A stretch of 64,000 nucleotides of DNA from Eutrigla gurnardus (lineage: Eukaryota; Chordata; Actinopteri; Perciformes; Triglidae), in the NCBI GenBank assembly GCA_963514095.1, contig OY741266.1, forward strand, positions 1,195,501 to 1,259,500, read 5' to 3'. The notes under the pieces are model-generated. The model saw only the letters and a list, made by a program, of their open reading frames with translations. It was not told where the DNA came from and searched no databases. The position numbers and the translations under genes were made by a program. Shown here piece after piece: positions 22,901 through 32,459 of this stretch; within the stretch, counting starts at the first letter, position 1; the number at the start of each line of letters is the position of its first letter.

Positions 22901-25900
22901 TCAGTAATGACATTTTTTGCGTTCACTTTTTATTTGAAAAAGTATCGAAAAGTACCGAAACACATGTTGGTACCGGTACCGGTACCAAAATGTTGGTATC
23001 GTGACAACACTACATCCAGCCAAATACCCCTTCGGAAGCATTTTTAGCGATGGTCAGCATTGGTCAAGATAGCCGCTATCAGCCGAATGGCTTAGTACTA
23101 GCGCCATGGTACAGAGGGTATATCTCGTAAATTACCCCACTAATAATGCATGGAATGTTACCAGACTTCTGCAGCAGTACACATAATGTCTGTACTCACA
23201 AAACGAGGCATTTGAAAGTTTGTAAGTACACCAGGAGTTTATTTAAATGAACACTTGCCTGATAGCTTCTATCCTCGGCTACTAACGCTAACTAACGCTA
23301 CCGCAGCGTAGACACTACTTCCGTGTTTACCCAGCTGATGCCGTGACGCGAGTTTCACGCGAGAGTATGAAAACGTTCGCTAAATGTTTATACACGGAAG
23401 TGGCGTCTACGCTGCGGTAGCATAGCAGCCGAGAAGCTATCAGGCAAGTGTTCTTTTAAATAAACTCCTGGTGTACTTACAAACTTTCAAATGCCTCGTT
23501 TTGTGAGTACATACCCTATGTGTACTGCAGAAGTTTGGTAACATTCCATGCATTATTAGTGGGGTAATTTACGAGATATACTCTATGTACTATAGCGCTA
23601 GTACTAAGCCATTCGGCTGATAGCGGCTATCTTGACCAATGCTGACCATCGCTAAAAATGTTTCGGAGGGGGTGTTTGGCTGGATGTCATGGTGGAAATT
23701 ACCTAGGGTGCATTTCACTCCGAACCATCACTTTAATTTCCATACTGATAACCGTTGGCCATTCACGCGCTGTGGTTATTTTTTCGGCCAATCAGCTGCA
23801 CGTTAGAAGCGAAACACATCTACTTATTCAGCGCTGTTGGCCTGGAGCGTTAGATATCAGACGCTATATCTACGGTAACATGGGGGATGGAGAAAATCCT
23901 TAACTTTGACTGCAAATGCTACGGAAGAAGAAAAGAGAACTCTCTCCTTGGAAGACATTCATGTAGCGACAAACTTTCTCAAGAGCTTTTGTACAGCATA
24001 CGGATGGATTCTTTAGCTGCCGAAAGAGAGCAAATGGAGGTACAGTAGCTACGTTGAAAATGACTACATCCACCAAAAAGCTGCAGTTGAAAAGAAATTG
24101 CGCCCAGACCTCTTATTTCATCGGAGGCAACGAAGTCTGCAGGAATACTTTTCAGTTTTTTATGGGGTGAGTTTCCGTTAACATCCAAGTTATCTACTTT
24201 GCTTAGCTAGCTAAGCTAGCTCAGTACTGTCATTTTAAATGTATATGCACGTCGAAACTAAGCTGTAATGGGAGGTTTTTGGCTCGTAATGTGGGCATCT
24301 GATTTAACAGGTGCCAAGGGGCCTGTTGGCATTGCTTGAATTGACTATGATGCTAATGGGTTAGCAACTAGCCTACCTGGTGACAATAGGCTAGTTGCTA
24401 AATCATTAGGCAAGGCAAGGCAAGGCAACTTTATTTGTATAGCACATTTCATACACAAGGCAGACTCAAAGTGCTTCACATCATAAAACAAAGTGAGAAG
24501 AAAAAAGAAAAAAAATAGAAGAATTAAAAGAAAATAATAAAAATTTTAAAAATGCATTACAGAAAGAAAATAGAATAAAAACATATTTGCAATAATTAAA
24601 AACAGTGCAGACATTAAAAGATTTAGCAGAAAGCTATGGTGAACATAAAAGTTTTAGCATTAGCTACTTAGACGGTGCCTGTTAGCATGACACATGATGC
24701 CTGTTAGCATGACACATGATGTGAAACTTCTTTGTTTTCCTTTTCAGAATTGGCAAAGACACCCTGACTGATATAATCAAACACTTTGAGGAGACTGGGC
24801 CTGGACTAAATTCACTTAATTCTAGTACTGACTGTACTGTAGGATTTTTTTTCCTCCAATGTTTACATTGTACACTTGAAGCATTACCATTTCCATAAAG
24901 TACCTTCTAATTCTGATCAGTCCAGTAAATGCTTAACACTACACTAATAACACTACATCAACATTAACTACATGATTACTGCTTTTGATAATCATTGTTC
25001 AAACCTCTACAATACTTTCTGCCCTGCAGGCTAACAGGTACCAGATATCACTGAGTGACATCTGTATTATTACTCAGGGGGGCTTATCTGAATGAGATGC
25101 AAATGAGCACCATTGTGTTTCCTTTCTGGCCAGGTGAGGTGAGGTGAGGTGAGATTTGCAAATCTTTCAGGCCAGTTTTCTCAGTGAACGGTTTTCAGAG
25201 AAGCATACATTCAAATGGCCACAATTATTTCAAATATTATCAGATTTCCATGTGTTAACATCATTGGAAAGCTGAGAAACTACACTTTCAGAATCTGTGA
25301 ATAACTCAAAATCAGTAAAACTGAGTGAGAGTAATATATTTATGCCTGCTCAAATGACATTATGTTTTGCTCGCGTATCATTTCTCTTCAAAATATAATT
25401 TCTGTGCTCGCAAAATATATTTTTCTGCGCTCAAAATCTCACATTGCTCCTTCATAAATGTGGCACAAATATAACGCCATACATACGCTCCACTTTTGGA
25501 AAAGTGTGAAAGCCGGTCACTCCGAGGATCAACAGCTGAGTGGCGGCGGCGAAGAGGCGGAGGCTCCGATTCTCCCTGTCGGTCTTTAACCGCTTTTATG
25601 TCCGCTCTGACGCTTTTGGTGCGTGTTTAAAACAGTGGGCCCTAGTTTCGTGGTGCAGCGCAGGGCGGCGCAGGGTGGCGGAGCGGGCGTAATGCAAGTT
25701 TCGACCCGTGCAGTTAACGAGTCGTTTTCTGTTTCTCTTTTTCCGTTTTTAAAACGAATAACGGGATACGAGTCATTTTCCGTTTTTCGTTCTTTTATTT
25801 TGAAGCGAAAAACGGGAAAGGACTCGTCCGTTTTCCGATTGTCGACTACAAAACGAAAGTCGGATGGCCGCAAAGTACACGGACCGTTTATCCAGTCTAG

Positions 25901-27882
25901 TTCGTTAATCATTGTGGTCTCTCCCCCGACCCTCCCAACAAAAATCCCGCCCCCCTCTCAGAAAATAGTTCCGACGTCCATGGATAGAAATGTAAAAAGG
26001 GTTGTGTATCTTGTCATGACTTTTTTTTACAATCTACAGTATTAGGCTCTAGCTCTATTGATTTCAATATGAATACCTAAAGTTAGAGTATTTCTATTAT
26101 AAAATGTCTTATATTATACATTATATTGTACTTTTGTTAGCCTTCAGCCTAGCTCAGTCATTATGCCATACCACATCACCTCCTGCTGTGTAATGAGCTG
26201 CATTGAACACAAGGAGATCTATTGAGAACACAGAATCCATATTTCCTTTTATTTTGGTGAAAAGTAATGCAAAACTAATGGAAAAGTAGTGTAATGCCTT
26301 ACAATTCAAAGACAGTAATATTGTAATGTAACTAATTACTTTGAAATGACAGTAACACGTAATAAATAATGCATAACGCTTTTGAAGTAACTTGCCCAAC
26401 ACTGCTCAAAATGCCCCGAGGTCGACTTGTTCCTGGTTTTGCCATGGCTGGTCATATGGCCAGCATAGGAGGGAGGGACATGTAACAGACAGCGTTTTTT
26501 TTCTTTTTCCTCTGTGTGGAAACAGCCTCGCAACACCACAGGGGGTCTTTCCCCCTCCCCCATCTTCCTGCAGGCCTGTGTCACTGAACTCTAGCCCCCT
26601 TTAGACGGATGATTTCGCCGTAATGGCGGAAAGGCGAGTCAAAATATGCCACGAACCGGAGCATTTAGATAGAACTTTGTTTGCGGCGTAACGCCGCAAC
26701 AGTGTCTGTGTTTAGATAGCACCCCGGCTTTGCAGAACAAGTGAGACATCCCGCGAGTGAGACATCTCGTCTATGGACTTATCAGCCAAACAGGCCAACA
26801 AGCTGGCTGTTGGAGCCTGTTTTAGCCTACAAGGAACGGCTAAAGAGACCCAGCTCAGCTGGTGTCCCCCTTTCAAGCCACAGGATCACCTCCAGTAGAG
26901 ACGCATCTCACTAGAAATTCCTCCATCCACAACTCCAAGGACAGCAACTTTCCTTCCCAGGAACCTGAAGACAGCAACCTTTCTTCAGAGGAACAAGCAA
27001 CCCTTCTTCAAGGACTGTTAACAATCTGGGCATAGCTTAGGACAGAAACTGGATGTGATGACATTAATGTTTCAAAGTGATTTTCTATTTGATGTATTGT
27101 TGAGTTAAGTGTGTAACCTTAGTTCAGTTGTTAGTGATCTAAAACAGACAGTTTGCATGCTCACTAATCCAACTTTCCTAACAGCACTACATGTATTACA
27201 TTAATGATACACACATATATAGAAACTTGTTCTCCAGGCAGGGCCACACGGCCTCCCACAAAGAACTCAACCACACGGCTGACCCAAAGCTGACATTTTT
27301 GTTTTGCCAACACCCACACCCACACACACACACACACACTTGTATAGTATTTAGTTAGATAGGCCACTTAGACTTAGTGTATGCTTCTTTGTTTACTGTT
27401 AATAAACGTCTTTTGAACTGCTGTGTTTAATAATGTTGTATGAGAATGAATGATATTAATCTCTTCTCTGCAAAGAATTCATAAATCCTTCAACTGTTTG
27501 TACTCATATGCTAATAGTTATAAATTAAATGATAAATTATTGGCATTTGAGTACAAGCCCCTTTATTTTAAGACTAAGTACAGGTTGGGTTATCTTTTCC
27601 CTGATTTATTGTATTAATAATAAATATATGATTAATGATTTATATCAATAATTCTATTGATATTAATAATTATCTATTAATAACCAAATCTGCTCCTGCT
27701 AGTTTGTCAACATAAATACTTAAAATAGAATACTGAAAACAAGAGGAAAAGAGGCAATACTTTCACTCACTAGTAAACATACAGTAGAATAAGTAACCTA
27801 AAATAACTTAATAAAGTATCTTGTCAAATAAAAAGCACTCTAATTAAAAATATTACCTTTTTATTAAGTTTGTGAATGAATG

Positions 27883-27937
<55 letters not shown>

Positions 27938-30805
27938 TGGTGGTGGTGGTGGGGGGGGGGGGGGGGGGGGGGGGGCATGCAGGTAATAGCCAGTGTGTGG
28001 AGTCCCTGCTGTCTCATGGAGCAGATCCAGACTATGAAGTGTCCCACTTGGGCTCTCCTCTCTACATGAGCTGTCTACACCGACACACAGCCTGCTCAAA
28101 GATTCTGCTGCATAGCGGTGCGTCTACTTTCCTGCAACTTTCTGCCATTTCAACCTGTAACTGTGTTACCTCCTGTACTGGGAGCAGGAGCCAATAATTC
28201 TATGATTGTTTTGCTTTAGTGTGCCTCAAGCTTTGCACACTCAATGCTGCAAAGTGGATTGACAAAGAGCTGTGGTGCTGTTTATGTAAAATATTGGTAA
28301 ACTCTTCAAGTAAAGTCTTGGACTTCTCATTCACATCAATGTGTAACTCTACACCTTCATAACTTGAGTACTTAAGGGCTCCAGAATAACTTTGGAATAA
28401 CTACATTGGTCGCACAGGTGCGCCTAACTATTTAATTTAGGTGCACCCTCTGGTGCTTTTTTAACGTTTAGACTCTGAACGACGATGCTCAACAGTAAAA
28501 GCAGCGTTCCTAGCCAGGCTCTGCTCGTACTCTTTGCAGTAAATGCATAAATGCAACTATCTCTACTTTGCTGCAGTTACGGTCAGACGAAGACGAAGGC
28601 CCGCCCCTACTCGGCCTCTGATTGGCTCAGACCGTGGTATTTCTTCTTTGCAGTGAAAAAAACATTCCACTACACATACAAACAGACCAGAGGCCTGAGG
28701 GGTATTCCAAAATCAGGCTCAACCAACGCTGAACCTAACCCTGAACTCTGAGTCAACCAACTCTTCCAGAACAGCAGTTCTGAATTAGTTAAATCAACTC
28801 TGAGTATGTAAACTCTGAGTTACGCGCGTGCCTGCCAACTCTACAATGCCATCATCCATGGAGCTCCGATACTATGATTCACCATCAACCAGGAGAGAGT
28901 TATTAGATATTACTGAGTGTTTATGTAGAAAACGAGCTCATCCTTCGAAAGCGGAGCGACGTAACTGCAGCAAAGTAGAGATAGTTGGCATGGCAGACAT
29001 TTACTGCCCGACTTAATGTGTATCACTGAATGAAACAGTCGATTGATCTAAAGCTGATAAGTCTTTATTTTCAGATTTGCACAGTGACACTGTGGTGTAA
29101 TGTTGGCAACGCTACCTATGGTGCAGGTGACGGGTTCAACTCCTGTGGTTCACAAAGTAGTGGTGTACAAAAAGAAAGTGGCTGCATCTGAAAATTAAGC
29201 CTAAGAATATTGTGCAAATACATAGACTAAGGCATATGATTTTAATCATGTTTTACATATTAAACAGTAAATATAAGCATCTATTTCAACACAGAAATGT
29301 CATTTTTCAGAAAACTCCCGTTCGCAAAAGCAATCTGCAAAGAATCTGGATTATGTCCGCGATATGAAATGTTGAAAATGTCGGAGAATGTTGTATAGAT
29401 ATGTGATCGGTAGGAAAAACGGTAATTTCCTTCTAAGTAATCAAAATCCTCTCCTGACGTAAAGCTGCTAGAATCACTTTTATTTCCGTATCGATTAGGG
29501 TGACGAGGAAAGGACGGCACATTTTTTCAGAGTTGGTTCAGTTTTCCGGAAAAAGGCGGAGAAATGTAGGAGAAACTCAGGGTTTGTTGAAGCAAACCTG
29601 CCAGCTAGCAGGTTAGGTTCACAGTCAGTTACTATGGTAACTGACCTAAAGGTTGAGTTTGCTCTCTTTCTGGAACGGAAAACTCAGAGTATCCCTCTTC
29701 TCAGGGTTAACAAACTCAGAGTTTCAGGGAAACCTGCTTTCTGGAACACACCCCTGTACTACGAAGCAGGATTTGGGCTTAGCGAGGTAACTTAAGCGTT
29801 AACTCTTGGTTTTCCCTCCTACGACGCTGGTTCACTTCTTACCGGGCTACATCCCCATGGTAACTTACGCTGCAGAGCTAGCCTGCTCCGGGGCAGGTTA
29901 TGTTCCTGGAAACGGAAACCCTGGGTTGACTTACCGAGTTGATAACCAGCGTTGTGTGACCGCTGATCTCTGATTGCCTTTGTTAGGATTACTTAAACTG
30001 GATAACTGGAAGATACCCTGGTATGTTGAACTCGCTTCATAGTACAGGCCTCAGCTAGATGTTAGGCGTACCAGTGCGACCAAGGAAAATATTAGGTCGC
30101 ACTTCACTGATTTTTGGTCGCATGTGTGCCCAAAATGGTTGCAGGGGGGGAGCTCTGGAGCCCTGCACTTGGTGTGGGAGTTAGTAATCAACCTGTGACC
30201 CCTCAGGATTATCTTGACAATTTTTGGGATCAACTGCTCTCGGCTTTTCCTCTTTGAAACTCGTTCTTCTGAACTCTAATAAAGGGTCCAATTCTACTTT
30301 GTTGCAGGTGTCGAATCCGGTGTATAGTTATCTTCTCTTCCATCTACAGTATGACTTAATGTAATACTTCATATATTCTTTTCTCTCCTCTTGTCTGTGT
30401 TTTCTCTAGGAGCCAATGTTAACATAGGCAGAGGAAGTGACAGTCCTCTGCATGCCACTGTCAGACAGGACAGTGTAGATCAGGTGTCGGTGTTATTGGA
30501 CTACGGAGCTAACGTCAACGTCAGAGATAGTAATGACCAGCGGCCCGTGGAGCTAGCACCTGCTGGTGGAAAAACACAACAGCTGCTACAGAATTTTGAA
30601 GGTACTGCAATATCTTTTACCGCAGTGATTGTCAATAATCTCAACAGTAAGAGGATCACTCTGTCTCCTTCTAGTTTCTCCAAGGAGTCTCAGCCAGTTG
30701 TGTCGTCTCCGGATCAGGAACCTGATTGGTCGAACCAGACTGAAGCTGCTCCCCCTCCTTCCTCTCCCTTTGCTGCTCACTCACTATCTGGAGCACACAG
30801 GATGA
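14700..30805 (+). CDS. asb5: asb5-like ankyrin repeat and SOCS box protein, complete, seven exons
   Basis: Exons: 14700-14820, 18246-18325, 18652-18759, 20193-20346, 27983-28117, 30410-30601, 30675-30805. They total 921 bp with consistent phases (1,0,0,1,1,1) and give 306 residues. Residues 1-40 are basic and differ from the hydrophobic start I remember for human ASB5. Ankyrin repeats run 42-263 (SWADRSPLHEAASQGRLLAL, VTPLHEACLSGHVACV, DGVTPLYN, HLGSPLYM, SDSPLHATV). The SOCS box is at about 267-306: SLSQLCRLRIR is the elongin-BC part and LPLP the Cullin-5 box. Family members are substrate receptors of Cul5-elongin ubiquitin ligases. The start SWADRSPLHEAASQGRLLAL is very close to ASB5; the second half is nearer ASB9, so asb9/asb11 remain possible. 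Proximity to galnt7 favours asb5. Odd: intron 2 is GC-AG, a (CA)n tract is coding, and a G25 run precedes exon 5. Confidence 0.85.
15353..15658 (-). other. possible minus-strand exon or relic of unknown identity
   Basis: An open frame on the minus strand in asb5 intron 1 reads protein-like (GRHDILNEMDGKGPLYLLL, then ESVRLEDHL). It is preceded by a pyrimidine-rich tract and TATTTAG, a possible acceptor at about 15660. No donor or partner exon was found and I do not recognise the protein. It may be a decayed retrocopy or chance. Confidence 0.2.
15833..16022. mobile_element. truncated hAT-type relic with CCCGATC repeats
   Basis: Starts TAGGGTTGTCCCGATCACG, a hAT-like terminus, with repeated CCGATCCCGAT motifs. 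It is cut off by the next element at 16023; the other end is missing. Confidence 0.5.
16023..16822. mobile_element. non-autonomous hAT-type element with TAGGGATGCTCCGATC termini
   Basis: Left TAGGGATGCTCCGATC (16023-16038) pairs with right GATCGGAGCATACCTA (16807-16822) with one mismatch. The interior holds GATCGG repeats, an (AAT)n run at about 16121-16148 and GGACCGGAGCGGAACC repeats. No clean 8-bp duplication remains, so the insertion is old. Confidence 0.65.
16843..16950. mobile_element. relic with a TAGGGGTGGGGAAAAATCGA terminus
   Basis: A hAT-like terminus followed by ATCGATTC-rich sequence, common in fish genomes. The right end was not found. Confidence 0.4.
16951..18245 (+). other. 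remainder of asb5-like intron 1
   Basis: The ORF 17788-18174 begins after an acceptor-like CCACAG and ends near a GTGAGTGTG donor, but its phase does not fit the ankyrin exon and it matches nothing I know. Otherwise no gene. Confidence 0.4.
18822..18905. mobile_element. short hAT-like relic in intron 3
   Basis: CTAGGGTTGTGAAGACAGAC at 18812 resembles a hAT terminus, followed by repeated ATCGATGATGG and CGATTGCCAAT words. Too short to classify. Confidence 0.25.
19873..19948. repeat. (TTA)n microsatellite in asb5-like intron 3
   Basis: About 25 ATT units with a few interruptions in the first third. Confidence 0.95.
20286..20309 (+). repeat. (CA)n tract inside asb5-like coding exon 4
   Basis: ACACACACACACACAAAACACACGCAC is translated as alternating His-Thr (HTHTKHTH) between two ankyrin repeats, where relatives carry an unrelated loop of similar length. 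Confidence 0.85.
20686..21725 (+). mobile_element. 5' end of an LTR retroelement: LTR tail, tRNA-Pro-like primer site, leader and start of gag
   Basis: AATAAA at 20878 and an end in CA at 20940 mark an LTR 3' part. A primer-binding site at 20954-20971 (TGGGGGCTCGTCTGGGAT) matches the classic tRNA-Pro site with one mismatch. A 0.55-kb leader leads to an ATG at 21549 whose first residues (MSLVDDFVETPPVDILAQC) resemble the gag start of fish LTR elements. The frame collapses at 21663, where an inverted copy of 20686-20750 begins, so the remainder is deleted or rearranged. It is a dead fragment. Confidence 0.65.
21663..21725. repeat. inverted copy of 20686-20750
   Basis: GAAAAAGCGTCGTCAGGCAG and the following bases to CTCAG repeat the block at 20686-20750 in reverse complement, almost without change. 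The stem is about 63 bp with a 0.9-kb loop. It may derive from an oppositely oriented LTR copy. Confidence 0.85.
22079..23012 (+). mobile_element. non-autonomous hAT carrying a BED-finger gene fragment
   Basis: Left TAGGGTTGCACGGTATACC and right GGTATCGTGACAACACTA are imperfect inverted termini. CATCCAGC is duplicated exactly at 22071-22078 and 23013-23020. It sits inside the TTAA foldback element. Only the N-terminal BED finger region of a transposase remains. The same family recurs at 42420-45436. Confidence 0.85.
22412..22880 (+). pseudogene. BED zinc-finger N-terminus of a hAT transposase, frameshifted
   Basis: ATG at 22412 opens MAAATITTPQLADKP, then SAIWPYFSLK typical of BED fingers. 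After a frameshift near 22530-22550 the finger continues (GGNTSDLAKHLKDKHPDLH) with the His pair. It ends in A/T-rich sequence without the catalytic core, so it cannot be a working transposase. Confidence 0.7.
23737..24400. other. intron 4 sequence without confident features
   Basis: An ATG at 23880 and an ORF-like stretch ending in a donor-like GGGGTGAGT (24165-24173) resemble a short exon, but all frames have stops. No call. Confidence 0.3.
24413..24560. repeat. interspersed fish repeat (GCAAGGCAACTTTATTTGTA type)
   Basis: GGCAAGGCAACTTTATTTGT, AGCACATTTC, CAAAGTGCTTCACAT, followed by an A-rich tail, a well-known 3' repeat module in fish genomes. A related short piece lies at 20358-20402. 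Confidence 0.5.
24561..26229. other. intron 4 sequence with low-complexity patches, no gene
   Basis: Contains (GGTGA)n at 25132-25153, a region at 25330-25490 with CTCGC/CTCAAA words like the arms of element B, and a degenerate TTTCCGTTTTT-type repeat at 25720-25900 (similar words at 51540-51770). Confidence 0.4.
26230..26403 (-). mobile_element. hAT-type relic ending in CAGTGTTGGGCAAGTTACTT
   Basis: On the minus strand the sequence from 26403 starts CAGTGTTGGGCAAGTTACTT, a terminus widespread in fish, followed by the typical AGTAATTAGTTACATTAC stretch. The other end was not located. Confidence 0.5.
27380..27720 (+). mobile_element. LTR-like 3' segment related to the LTR at 59683-61825
   Basis: AATAAA at about 27401, then ATTGGCATTTGAGTA, GGTTATCTTTTCCCTGAT and AACCAAATCTGCTCCTGCTA match the minus-strand LTR in the LINE below in the same order. 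The 5' boundary is not resolved; 26404-27380 has no other recognisable feature. Confidence 0.5.
27883..27975 (+). repeat. (TG)n-(GGT)n-G25 tract abutting the exon 5 acceptor
   Basis: TG repeats (27883-27936), GGT repeats (27936-27950) and 25 consecutive G (27951-27975) end 7 bp before the asb5-like exon at 27983. The acceptor is CATGCAG with no pyrimidine tract on the sense strand. Confidence 0.95.
28699..29754. mobile_element. MITE with GGGGTATTCCA / TGGAACACACCCC ends
   Basis: The GGGGTATTCCA...CAGG start and CCTGCTTTCTGGAACACACC end, with internal AACTCTGAGT and ACTCAGAGTT words, match a common fish MITE type that I associate with PIF/Harbinger. A tRNA-like module (29085-29150, GGGTTCAACTCC) lies inside. 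Confidence 0.55.
29751..30050. mobile_element. MITE with CCTGTACTACGAAGC ends
   Basis: CCTGTACTACGAAGCAGG at the left and CTCGCTTCATAGTACAGG at the right are inverted. A truncated relative lies at 39190-39330 inside element C. Confidence 0.6.
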
Positions 30806-30907
30806 TGGGATCACATGCAGATGCTATCAGATGCAATTTCTTTAACATTTTAAATTTGAACGTGCCAAGTCCCTAGTTAACCACATTTTTTTGTTCACAC
30901 ACAGCAC

Positions 30908-30913
30908 AATAAA
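30908..30913 (+). terminator. poly(A) signal of the asb5-like gene
   Basis: AATAAA lies 103 bp after the TGA stop, giving a compact 3' UTR. Confidence 0.6.
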
Positions 30914-32459
30914 CTGTAAGGCTGAGTAAAGATGTACTCTGCTGCATGATCTGCTCTGGTACATGGTGCATTGCTTTTGTGTTGATTTAAATGTTTATTC
31001 AATATGCTAAATTAAGTAATTTTGTGTCCACATGTTGACTTGCTGAGAGGCGATGCTGTGGAGTCTGAGGTTGTTCTAAAGTTACACACCATAATCCAAG
31101 TCTATGCACAAATGTACACATTTCATTCAAACATCCATTTGTAGACAACGTTCAAATTTCATGTCACGATCTTTATGGAAAAAAATAATTATGATATGCA
31201 ATTAATCAAAAATCTAAATATGTGAAAGACTCTTAAAATTATGCTTAATACATACTGGAATCACTTTACATTTAGTTAAGAAACAATTATTGCAAAGCCC
31301 TATTGTTATTGTACGGTTTATTCTTACGCAAAAGTAACTTGCGTTTTGGAGGCCTCAACATTAAAAAAAACTCACCAAAATTGGTGTGTGCGTAGAAATT
31401 ACAGGAAATTGCGATATGGTAGCGGTTTCGCATTCGGCCACGAAAAAGTTGCTCGCTAGCGCCACCTAGCATGGCCATTCGCCAGCCACACCACACCGTA
31501 ACGCCAATTGACAGGATATTTTGCACACATGTGCGTACGAGTGTCCCCTACAAAAAATCCTCTTGGAGTACCAAAGTCCGCCTCCCCAAATTTTCCACCA
31601 TCTTGGATTTTATGAAAAACCCGATGTTCTCTGACATCTCTCTGACACCGTTGATCCGATTTGGATGAAATTTGGTGTGCGTACTCGACAGACCTAGGCT
31701 TTAAAAATATGGTTTAACTCAGAAGATATCGGCCAATGAACATAAGCAGGTTGTGCCACCAAAACGCAATTAACATAACTCCATAACCTTTGGGCCAATC
31801 ATCACGAAACGCCAAACCTATGTTGACATAGCTTCAAAGAATATACATGTCGATTTTCATCAAAATTGAATAATCTGGGGCGCTTTCAAAAAAATCAAGC
31901 GTAGCGTTAGTTCTGGCAGGCCACGACGTCAAGCTCTAAATCAGCAGCAACAGCGTAGCTGTCAAACCGAGGAGATCAGCTGACGGCCCAGCTGACTCCC
32001 CGTGCTCGCTTCCTATTGGGAAATTTCATTCAGAGCGCACTATTTAAACTGCTCTAGCCTGACCTCCCTCGCTGCTTCCTCTGCTGGCTTTTTCGCAACC
32101 CACCTCCACCCCAGCTCCCCCATCATCTGTTATGTACCTACCATTGTTCTTATCGGTTGCTCTGCTCTGTCTGGGGTTTTTCTTTGCTGCTACGCTCCCT
32201 GCTTATGCCGTTCATGATGGCTCATGAAGGGCAGGAAGGTGCTCTTCCTGCCTCAGGCTTTCCACGCAAGCGCGTGGAAGAGCAGGGAGTCCCAGAACAG
32301 TACCATACCGCCAAATGAAACTTGTGCAAGTAAATAAAGATTCTTTTTGACAAAGTGGTCCTGACTGAATTGCCATTTTTGGCCATTCACAGGGGTTGTA
32401 CTTGATCTAACTTGTAATATACCGTTGATCCGATTGATACCAAAATTGATATGGTTGGA
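30914..32459. other. intergenic repeat-derived sequence, no gene
   Basis: 31300-32400 resembles a frequent fish non-coding repeat (GCGCCACCTAGCATGGCC, GTTGATCCGATTTGG, TTTGGTGTGCGTACTC). Small ORFs show no domain. Confidence 0.4.

Larger units (their letters stand above)
22025..23732. mobile_element. TTAA-flanked foldback MITE (piggyBac/Kolobok-like target)
   Basis: TTAA at 22021-22024 and 23733-23736 flank inverted termini AGTGATGGTTCGGAG / CTCCGAACCATCACT. Excluding the nested hAT, the arms are 22025-22078 plus 23013-about 23330, and about 23385-23732, with only about 50 bp between them, so it is nearly a perfect hairpin. No ORF. A TTAA target is typical of piggyBac and Kolobok transposases; which one moved it is unknown. 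Confidence 0.8.
28406..30083. mobile_element. terminal-inverted-repeat element in intron 5 holding two nested elements
   Basis: TTGGTCGCACAGGTGCGCCT at 28406 and its inverse at 30061-30083 (AGGCGTACCAGTGCGACCAA) match over 23 bp with two mismatches. Inside are the two elements at 28699-29754 and 29751-30050. A 27-bp inverted pair (28553-28579 and 28963-28989) shows further internal structure. No transposase. Confidence 0.55.

Noticed and set aside
30602..30876. Read-through ORF extension after the last ankyrin exon
   Set aside because: A 73-bp intron with good signals restores the SOCS box; the read-through protein has none.
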